From Deltaproteobacteria bacterium (lineage in GTDB: Bacteria > Desulfobacterota > GWC2-55-46), in contig JAUSLB010000265.1 of NCBI GenBank assembly GCA_030646655.1, positions 1-8,269 of the forward strand: a stretch of DNA of 8,269 bases. Direction: 5' to 3'. A program made the translations under genes and the position numbers. Position 1 is the stretch's first letter. Every line of letters begins with the position of its first letter. The notes beneath the pieces are model-generated. The model had not been told where the DNA came from. It saw nothing but the letters and a program-made list of their open reading frames with translations, and searched no databases. This document shows, one piece after another, positions 1-4,729 of this stretch.

Positions 1-136
1 GGAAGTCCTTCGCCTTCTTGAGGGCCTCTAAACCGTTACGGGCGTTCCCGACCTCGTAGCCCTCTAGCTCGAGCTTGGCCGTAAGGAGCGCGAGGTTCAT
101 CTCGTCGTCGTCAACCGCAAGCACCCTCGGCTTCAT
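1..136 (-). CDS. Response regulator receiver domain protein (N-terminal fragment)
   Basis: Only the first 45 codons are present; the gene runs off the left edge. The translation starts MKPRVLAVDDDEMNLALLTA, the beta1-alpha1 segment of a CheY-like receiver domain. The acidic cluster D9-D10-D11, which helps bind Mg2+ in this family, follows a hydrophobic strand, and an amphipathic helix and a second strand (GYEV, 26-29) come next. The phospho-acceptor Asp, near residue 53 in the family, and any output domain lie outside the window. The ATG overlaps the stop of the upstream TPR lipoprotein gene in an ATGA arrangement (136-133), which implies co-transcription and probably translational coupling. 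The family would receive phosphate from a histidine kinase in the cytoplasm, but no kinase is visible here. The receiver call is firm; the output function is unknown. Confidence 0.88.
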   Translation of the reverse strand, partial: MKPRVLAVDDDEMNLALLTAKLELEGYEVGNARNGLEALKKAKDF

Positions 137-1080
137 CTCTGTCCCCGGGCCTGCGGTTTCCGCATCTCTTCCTTTATCTTCATATATATCTCGGCCTTGC
201 CCTCGTCGTTCATCTCTTTGTAAATGGCGATAATGCTATCTATGCTTTTGAGGGCATCGCCGTCCATGCCGCTGTTTAAGCTCACCTTATAAGCCCTCTC
301 GAAAAGGGAGACGGCCTCATCCGCCCTTCCGGCCTTTTTGTGGATCTCAGCCATTGCGTTAAGGTCAAGCGCGATCTTTCCCGAATCGCCGAGCGTGGAG
401 TCGATCCCATAGGCCTTGGAGAAAAACTCCAAAGCCTCTTTCGGCTTTTCGCCTGAGGCGTAAAGCTGTCCAAGGGCCCTAAGAGAGTTCGCCTCTTCCA
501 TCTTATCGTCAGAGCGCCTGTTCGCCTCAAGGGCTTTTTTTAAGGCGTCTTCAGCCCCTTCCATTCTGGAATCCGCGAGTATAAGCGCCTTGATATTGAG
601 CTTGGAGCCTGTTTTATAACCGAGCCTATCATCGATTGCAAGAGATTCCTCGATGCGCCCCAAGGCGGGGAAATAGTCTTTAAGCGCGTAATCAGCCATC
701 GCTATGGTGGCAAGAGCCTCTGATAAGAGCCTTTCGTCCCCGATCTCCTTAGAAAGCCCTATAGCCTCGTTGAGGCTATTTTTTGCCTCCTCAAACCTCC
801 CGAGCGCAACGCTTGCCCTGCCGATATTTATAAGGTCGAGAGCCTCTCCATGCCTGTTGTCTATCGCCCTGTTGAGCCTCAGCGCCTCCTTAAATTCCTG
901 AAGCGCGTCTTCAAGGTCCCCTTCCCTGTACGCCTCTGCGCCCGAGGCCTCAGCCGCGGCCGCCTTCTTTACCGCGACAGGCTCATCCGCCCTTATCGCC
1001 CCCCGGTTCGAGGCGCAGCCCGCGAAAAGTAACGGCGCCATAAATATAAATATATACGATTTGAGGCCTGTGTGCTTCAT
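133..1080 (-). CDS. TPR-repeat lipoprotein
   Basis: Predicted lipoprotein of about 315 aa. The N-terminus has Lys residues, a hydrophobic stretch and the lipobox LLFAGC with Cys22; Ala follows the Cys, which fits outer-membrane sorting. After an Ala-rich linker come about seven TPR-like helix pairs, roughly 45-75, 78-113, 118-153, 158-188, 193-228, 235-268 and 275-307, recognisable by AL..F.EAL and A...G...EA patterns. It probably acts as a protein-interaction scaffold in the periplasm. A GTG six bases upstream (1086) would overlap the mlaD stop as GTGA, but I chose the ATG at 1080 because AGAG sits five bases before it and the signal peptide then starts MKHTGLK. It follows mlaD directly and overlaps the response regulator gene downstream, so it likely belongs to the mla operon. 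The exact partner is unknown. Confidence 0.85.
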   Translation of the reverse strand: MKHTGLKSYIFIFMAPLLFAGCASNRGAIRADEPVAVKKAAAAEASGAEAYREGDLEDALQEFKEALRLNRAIDNRHGEALDLINIGRASVALGRFEEAKNSLNEAIGLSKEIGDERLLSEALATIAMADYALKDYFPALGRIEESLAIDDRLGYKTGSKLNIKALILADSRMEGAEDALKKALEANRRSDDKMEEANSLRALGQLYASGEKPKEALEFFSKAYGIDSTLGDSGKIALDLNAMAEIHKKAGRADEAVSLFERAYKVSLNSGMDGDALKSIDSIIAIYKEMNDEGKAEIYMKIKEEMRKPQARGQR

Positions 1081-1082
1081 GC

Positions 1083-2087
1083 TCACTCTTTCAGATTTTT
1101 TCTTATGAGATAGCTGTCCAGCGGCACGAGCTCAGGCATTGGAGGCTCCGGGACCATGAGCCTTACGGGCCAGCTCTCTTTAACGCCCTTTGTTATCGCC
1201 TTGGCCTGAGCGGCCCCCTCTTGGGCGTCTTTAAGAATCTTTTTTATGCGCGGGCTTTCGGATGAAAGGGCATCCGTAATATTGACGGCGTTATCAAGTA
1301 TCCGCTCAAACCTCTCGGAGGCTTGGGGGAGCCTCTTTGATGCCTCCTCGGCGTCCGCGGCGATATTATCGACCTTCGCCATTATCGGCTCGAGCCGCAA
1401 GCTCAGGCCCTCGATGCTCTTGATCGATTTATTCGCGCTCTCCAGAGCCTCGTTCGTCCTTGAATTAAGATCGAGGATGAACCTGTTCGCGCTCCGGACG
1501 GTCTTGTCTATCTCCCTTCTGGTCTCGCGCATCTCTGCAGTTAAGTCTTTGATATTTCCGAGTATGAGCTTTATGTCGCCTTCCGGGCTGTTCACGTAAT
1601 GGATTATCTCCTTTACCTCCTTTAGTATCGGCTTCGCCTCCTCTACTAGCTCCTCTATCCCGCCGGCCTTCTCGAAGGGGACCGTGTCGTTATCGGAGAC
1701 CATTCGCGCCCCGGGGCTCCCCATGGTCAGCTCGATATATGAATCTCCTATGAACCCCTCCTTTGCAAGCCTTGCCTTCGAGCCCTCCCTTATCCATTTC
1801 TCGTATTTTTTGTTTATCTCCGCTACGACCCTGACATTTGCGTCGTCCGTAAGCTCAATTTTTTTGACCCTGCCTATCTTAAAGCCGGATAATTTGACTG
1901 GCATGCCCTCGACAAAGCCTGAGCCGCTCCCTGAGACGAAAGAGACCCTGTACTTGCTCGTAAAGAGGTCCTTCTCCATGCCTATCCGCACCATTATGAC
2001 AGCTATGCCGACGAGCGCGGCAAGCACCATCGCGCCTATCTTGATCTCCAGATTTTTGAACCTCGGGTCTTTTTCTTTTATCGGCAT
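1083..2087 (-). CDS. mlaD: MlaD-type MCE-domain protein, lipid transport
   Basis: Substrate-binding, membrane-anchored MCE protein of 334 aa. A short cytoplasmic N-terminus is followed by one transmembrane helix (about 17-35) and a single MCE domain (about 44-122) with the typical G(M/V)PV-.L.G..IG.V motif at 61-73 and the EGFIGDSYIEL segment at 110-120. Residues 145-302 are predicted helical or coiled coil with regular Ile/Leu spacing; in the family such tails form a hydrophobic channel or needle across the periplasm. The C-terminus has SWP (305-307) and a Pro-rich PEPPMPEL segment. It is longer than E. coli MlaD (about 183 aa) and closer to the long-tailed MCE proteins of other diderms. It would form a hexamer on MlaE in the inner membrane and carry phospholipids. 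The ATG at 2087 follows AAGAG. A hairpin with a T-run lies in the gap upstream. Confidence 0.93.
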   Translation of the reverse strand: MPIKEKDPRFKNLEIKIGAMVLAALVGIAVIMVRIGMEKDLFTSKYRVSFVSGSGSGFVEGMPVKLSGFKIGRVKKIELTDDANVRVVAEINKKYEKWIREGSKARLAKEGFIGDSYIELTMGSPGARMVSDNDTVPFEKAGGIEELVEEAKPILKEVKEIIHYVNSPEGDIKLILGNIKDLTAEMRETRREIDKTVRSANRFILDLNSRTNEALESANKSIKSIEGLSLRLEPIMAKVDNIAADAEEASKRLPQASERFERILDNAVNITDALSSESPRIKKILKDAQEGAAQAKAITKGVKESWPVRLMVPEPPMPELVPLDSYLIRKNLKE

Positions 2088-2108
2088 AAGCTGCTCTTAT
2101 AGGATTTT

Positions 2109-2160
2109 AAAAAAATTCTCCCCGGACTTTTTTAAGCTCCCTGCGGCAAGCTGCCGGGGA
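2109..2160 (-). terminator. Terminator- or attenuator-like hairpins between mlaF and mlaD
   Basis: Read on the minus strand, TCCCCGG (2160-2154) can pair with CCGGGGA (2125-2119), followed after GAA by seven T (2115-2109), the layout of an intrinsic terminator although the loop is long. A competing local hairpin uses the same left arm: TCCC-CGGCA-GCT-TGCCG-CA-GGGA (2160-2138). The two folds exclude each other. The structure lies 22 nt before the mlaD start and inside the presumed operon, so attenuation is an inference and a read-through REP-like palindrome is the alternative. Confidence 0.45.
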
Positions 2161-2197
2161 TCTTCGATGTGAATGGGCCGCCTTATAAGGACTGTCT

Positions 2198-2881
2198 TCA
2201 ACGGCCCTCTACAAACCTGCGCCCCTCTATCGTGATTCTACGGTCAGGCTTAAAGAAAGGGGCCTCCGCCGCCGTAGAGGAGGTAAGTATAAGGAGCCTG
2301 CCCCCGTAGTGCCCGTGGTATTTAAGGATGAAGGACGCTGTCTTTTCCATCTCAGACTCCGTAAGCCCCTCCGCGATATTCTCGCATAGTAATATTTCGG
2401 GCCCGAGGGATACGGCCCTTGCGGCCGCTACCTCTTTTTTGGCGAAAAGCGGCAGGGGGCCGGGCAGGGCCCAGAGGTCCCCGGTAAAGCCGGCGTCTTC
2501 AAGAAGGAGGCGCGAGCGCTCCATAGACGCATCAAAAGTCATGTCCGTGTGGTACATTACCGGCAGGGCGACATTCTCTATTACCTTAAGGTTGCTTATA
2601 AGGGTGGTGTCCTGAAACACAAAGCCCATCCTCTTTCTTATCGACTTAAGCTCCGAGTCGCTTAACCTCGTTATGTCCCCGCCGAACACACGCACTTCGC
2701 CCTCCTCAGGCTTTACGAGCCCTGCTATGAGCTTTAACAGCAGGCTCTTGCCCGACGCTACCGGCGCCGTAACCAAGACCTTCTCGCCCCCGAAAAGCGT
2801 CAGGCTCGCCTTTTCAAAGACCTTCCGCCCGTCGCCGGAAGAACAGGTTATCTCTTTTATTTCGATTAGAGGGTCTGTCAA
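2198..2881 (-). CDS. mlaF: MlaF-like ABC ATPase with degenerate catalytic motifs
   Basis: ABC nucleotide-binding subunit of 227 aa next to mlaE and mlaD, so by position the energiser of lipid transport at the cytoplasmic face. The fold is clear: Walker A region APVASGKS (39-46), Q-loop FQD with Gln90, the ARA helix (154-156), PEILL (161-165). Key residues are missing. The first Walker A Gly is Ala39. The LSGGQ signature is LPLFA (143-147). Walker B reads LLCEN (164-168), with Glu for Asp at 167 and Asn for the catalytic Glu at 168. The D-loop Asp is Thr174 and the H-loop His is Ser201. Spacing between landmarks is normal, so no frameshift explains this. It also ends soon after the H-loop and lacks the C-terminal extension of E. 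coli MlaF (269 aa). I infer it binds nucleotide weakly or hydrolyses it poorly. The start is TTG. Confidence 0.82.
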   Translation of the reverse strand: MTDPLIEIKEITCSSGDGRKVFEKASLTLFGGEKVLVTAPVASGKSLLLKLIAGLVKPEEGEVRVFGGDITRLSDSELKSIRKRMGFVFQDTTLISNLKVIENVALPVMYHTDMTFDASMERSRLLLEDAGFTGDLWALPGPLPLFAKKEVAAARAVSLGPEILLCENIAEGLTESEMEKTASFILKYHGHYGGRLLILTSSTAAEAPFFKPDRRITIEGRRFVEGR

Positions 2882-2887
2882 TAAAAT

Positions 2888-2901
2888 ACCCCGCCCGGGG
2901 T
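2888..2901 (-). promoter_or_regulatory. Hairpin covering the mlaF ribosome binding site
   Basis: In the 29-nt mlaE-mlaF gap the minus strand reads ACCCC-GGGC-GGGGT, a five-base-pair stem with a four-base loop. The right arm, GGGG (2892-2889), is the only Shine-Dalgarno-like sequence, seven bases before the TTG start at 2881. Pairing would hide it, which together with TTG implies weak or coupled translation. The stem is short, so this is suggestive only. Confidence 0.35.
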
Positions 2902-2910
2902 TTTTCCCGC

Positions 2911-3696
2911 CTACATGAAGAAGATGAATGTTATCACAGCGTCGATTAAGAATACGAGCCTAAGGCTCCCGATGACAGCCTTTGTCGTCTCTTGAGGTAT
3001 CTGGGTAATGGATTTTTCAACGAGGAGGCCGTGATATGAGCAGACTGTCCCTATTATAAATCCAAAAAGGACGCTCTTCAAGAGGGAAACTCCGGCCTCA
3101 ACAAAGCCCATCGCGCCTAAGACGTTCGATATGTAGGCGGAGAAGGCTATGTTCTTGCCGAACCCCGCCAGCAGATACCCGCCGAGTATGGAGACCGCCT
3201 CGAAGTAGAACGTTAGGACAAAGACGCTTATGGCCGTGCCAATGACCCTCGGCATGACGAGGTAATGGAGCGGGTCTATGCCCATCATCTCAAGGGACCA
3301 TACCTCTTTCGACACCTTCATGGACCCGAGCTCTGAGGCTATGGCTGTGCCGCTTCTGGCTATTACGATGACCGAGGCGAAGACGGGGCCGGCCTCCCTT
3401 ACGATGACCCAGACCATTATCTCGCCTATAAGCCCCTCGCCCCCGAACCGCGGGAGTATCGAGAGCGACTGCGTAACCACTATAAGCCCGAGGATAAGGG
3501 CTATCCACGAGATTATCGGGATGGCCTCGAAGCCCGTAAAATATACCTGCTTAAAAAGGACGCTTAAGGTGGCGTTCCTCCCCTGATTGAACCTGAATAC
3601 CGCCGACCAGACGGCTGAGGAGGCGATCTCAAGGACGCTAAACAGCACCCTTAGGCGCTCTATCACAAGCCTTCCGAGGAAACTAAAGAGCCTCAT
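2911..3696 (-). CDS. mlaE: MlaE-type ABC transporter permease
   Basis: Inner-membrane permease of the MlaE family, 261 aa, the usual length. Several hydrophobic segments (about 55-76, 90-115, 148-180, 204-222 and 240-260) fit the family's five-helix core behind an N-terminal amphipathic helix (1-35). Family landmarks are present: the REAGPVFA motif (100-107), ARSGTAIASELGSM (113-126) and the coupling-helix region SLEMMGIDP followed by YLVMPR (134-150), which contacts the ATPase. It would form a dimer that extracts or delivers phospholipid under the MlaD ring. The ATG at 3696 has AAAGG (3709-3705) eight bases upstream. A terminator-like hairpin ends only about 20 nt before the start, so either the leader is subject to attenuation or the hairpin closes the upstream operon. 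No mlaC or mlaB gene is in view. Confidence 0.95.
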   Translation of the reverse strand: MRLFSFLGRLVIERLRVLFSVLEIASSAVWSAVFRFNQGRNATLSVLFKQVYFTGFEAIPIISWIALILGLIVVTQSLSILPRFGGEGLIGEIMVWVIVREAGPVFASVIVIARSGTAIASELGSMKVSKEVWSLEMMGIDPLHYLVMPRVIGTAISVFVLTFYFEAVSILGGYLLAGFGKNIAFSAYISNVLGAMGFVEAGVSLLKSVLFGFIIGTVCSYHGLLVEKSITQIPQETTKAVIGSLRLVFLIDAVITFIFFM

Positions 3697-3704
3697 CTGT
3701 ATGG

Positions 3705-3709
3705 CCTTT
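3705..3709 (-). promoter_or_regulatory. mlaE ribosome binding site
   Basis: AAAGG on the minus strand, eight bases before the mlaE ATG. It lies between the T-run of the upstream hairpin and the start codon, and it supports the ATG at 3696 as the true start. Confidence 0.6.
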
Positions 3710-3714
3710 GAGCC

Positions 3715-3756
3715 AAAAAATCCGGGGGACTTCCCCCGTCTGCCGGAAAGTCCCCC
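3715..3756 (-). terminator. Intrinsic terminator-like hairpin upstream of mlaE
   Basis: On the minus strand GGGGGACTT (3756-3748) pairs perfectly over nine bases with AAGTCCCCC (3732-3724), followed by GGA and six T (3720-3715). An outer AGCCAA/TTGGCT pair (3765-3760 with 3716-3711) could close around the whole structure and compete with the T-run. It probably ends transcription of the beta-barrel operon, or acts as an attenuator for mlaE. No convincing promoter is visible between it and mlaE, a distance of only 18 nt. Confidence 0.6.
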
Positions 3757-3804
3757 TGCTTGGCTTTAAAAAAAATCATTCAAAAAAAGACCTTCTAACA
3801 GGAT

Positions 3805-3835
3805 GCTGAAAAAGTCCGTTCTGGACTTTTTCAGC
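3805..3835. repeat. Perfect 13-bp inverted repeat
   Basis: GCTGAAAAAGTCC (3805-3817), loop GTTCT, and GGACTTTTTCAGC (3823-3835). It is the first of four hairpins in the MITE-like element. No T-run follows directly on either strand, so it is not a convincing terminator, although seven T lie about 17 bases beyond it on the minus strand (3788-3782). Confidence 0.8.
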
Positions 3836-3838
3836 CAC

Positions 3839-3867
3839 GGCTTGGCCGGAGTGAATCCGGCCAAGCC
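3839..3867. repeat. Perfect 12-bp inverted repeat
   Basis: GGCTTGGCCGGA (3839-3850), loop GTGAA, and TCCGGCCAAGCC (3856-3867). It is the second hairpin of the MITE-like element, only three bases from the first, and no T-run follows. Confidence 0.8.
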
Positions 3868-3870
3868 TCA

Positions 3871-3903
3871 CAAATTGCTCAAACTTTTTTGTCTCGCAAT
3901 TTG
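3871..3903. repeat. 8-bp inverted repeat with 17-base loop
   Basis: CAAATTGC (3871-3878) pairs with GCAATTTG (3896-3903). The loop contains six T. It is the third hairpin of the MITE-like element and shares its last G with the fourth. Confidence 0.6.
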
Positions 3904-3932
3904 GCAATCCTTCCCCCATCATGGTGATTGCC
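3903..3932. repeat. 7-bp inverted repeat
   Basis: GGCAATC (3903-3909) pairs with GATTGCC (3926-3932) across a 16-base loop. It is the fourth hairpin of the MITE-like element. The loop includes CCATCATGG, too short to fold stably on its own. Confidence 0.5.
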
Positions 3933-3958
3933 TATCAGGTTCGTTTTTCCGCAACCTT

Positions 3959-4708
3959 CTAAAAGTCCGCCCTGAGGTTAAGGAACGGGCCCTTTATGGT
4001 GAGGTCACCTTTATCGTCGTTCTTCTCGAGGTGGAGCTTCATTATCCTGTACCCGCCAGAGATGACGACGAAGGGCGCGGGCTTTATGTTTATGGCGGCC
4101 TCTGCGTCAAAGAGGTAGGCCTGCTTGCCGATCCCTATGCCCGTCACCTCTCCTCCTACTGAGGCGAGGAAAGGCAGGCCCACCTGAGCGGAGAGCCCCA
4201 CCGTCGGTATGGGCGCGTTTATCTTCTGCACCTCGTCTATGGCGGAGGACTTAAGCCGCGCCTCGCCGTTAAGGTATTTCACCTCGAATATCACGCCGAG
4301 GCGGTTACTCAAAACGTCTATTATGTCGTACTCGTAGGCGAGCCTGTGGTAGTCGAGATTAAGCTCGGAGTCGACCAGAGTCGATGCGGAATAGGTCTGC
4401 CCGCCGAAGGTGATAGTCTGGGTTATGGTCTTGCTGCCGTCCCACTTAAGCGGCATGAAGCCGTACCTTAATTTGTGGCTGCCGAGCTCTAAGGTGACCC
4501 TGCCCTCGAGGAAATTTTTCTTATCGTCGAGCCCGAGGTCGTTGGCGAGGTCTATGTCTGTCCCGATTACGCCCCCGCTCGTCGCCTTTACCTTCGCGTC
4601 GAGGCTGGAGAACCAGTACCTCGCGTCCACATCGACTATCGCGTGGGCAGAGGAGCTTGCCAGAACCGAGGCTACGAAGACCAGCAGTGCGGCTAAGAAC
4701 TTCTTCAC
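3959..4708 (-). CDS. Small outer-membrane beta-barrel protein
   Basis: Secreted protein of 249 aa with a Sec signal peptide (MKKFLAALLVFVASVLASSS, cleavage likely after AHA at 23). The mature part alternates polar and hydrophobic residues in short strands separated by turns, for example around 26-34, 64-76, 78-86, 116-128, 136-146, 167-182, 198-206 and 211-226, and ends in FLNLRADF. The terminal Phe is the usual BAM recognition signal of outer-membrane barrels. The length suits a barrel of eight to ten strands. The TDIDLANDLGL segment (50-60) resembles uncharacterised barrels of deltaproteobacteria, from memory only. The start is GTG: GGAGG (4719-4715) lies six bases upstream, and the nearby ATG at 4713 hits a stop after two codons. 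It closes the four-gene block. The last Phe codon and TAG stop lie within the terminal repeat of the adjacent MITE-like element. Confidence 0.8.
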   Translation of the reverse strand: MKKFLAALLVFVASVLASSSAHAIVDVDARYWFSSLDAKVKATSGGVIGTDIDLANDLGLDDKKNFLEGRVTLELGSHKLRYGFMPLKWDGSKTITQTITFGGQTYSASTLVDSELNLDYHRLAYEYDIIDVLSNRLGVIFEVKYLNGEARLKSSAIDEVQKINAPIPTVGLSAQVGLPFLASVGGEVTGIGIGKQAYLFDAEAAINIKPAPFVVISGGYRIMKLHLEKNDDKGDLTIKGPFLNLRADF

Positions 4709-4714
4709 GGCATA

Positions 4715-4719
4715 CCTCC
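4715..4719 (-). promoter_or_regulatory. Ribosome binding site fixing a GTG start
   Basis: GGAGG, six bases before the GTG of the beta-barrel gene. It decides for GTG at 4708 over the out-of-frame ATG at 4713, which would encode only two residues before TGA. Confidence 0.75.
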
Positions 4720-4729
4720 GGTAGTTTTT

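Larger units (their letters stand above)
3793..3964. mobile_element. MITE-like element with imperfect terminal inverted repeats
   Basis: About 172 bp with no coding capacity. Its ends are imperfect inverted repeats of 21 bases matching at 16: the left end (3793-3813) reads inward TTCTAACAGGATGCTGAAAAA-like, and the right end (3964-3944) TTTTAGAAGGTTGCGGAAAAA-like. Between them lie four hairpins. A nine-base direct repeat ACCTTCTAA (3790-3798 and 3954-3962) overlaps the ends and may be an alternative target-site duplication. The TTTTTCAGCATCCTG end resembles a motif I recall from dispersed intergenic repeats in other bacteria, which I cannot check here. The right end overlaps the last Phe codon and stop of the beta-barrel gene. 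Confidence 0.5.

Noticed and set aside
1684..2172. Plus-strand open frame of 162 codons
   Set aside because: It is antisense to the well-supported mlaD gene; its Ser/Leu-rich composition is what an antisense frame gives.
2198..2881. Frameshift as the cause of the degenerate MlaF motifs
   Set aside because: Conserved landmarks before and after each altered motif stay in the same frame with normal spacing, so compensating indels are unlikely.
2888..2905. Plus-strand terminator ACCCC-GCCC-GGGGT plus T5
   Set aside because: No plus-strand gene or transcript is supported here; the stem is only five base pairs.
3805..3932. CRISPR array
   Set aside because: The repeats are four different inverted pairs, not regular direct repeats with unique spacers.
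3803..4162. Plus-strand open frame of 119 codons starting in the hairpin element
   Set aside because: Its first half lies in inverted repeats and its second half is antisense to the beta-barrel gene; it has no ribosome site and no protein-like features.
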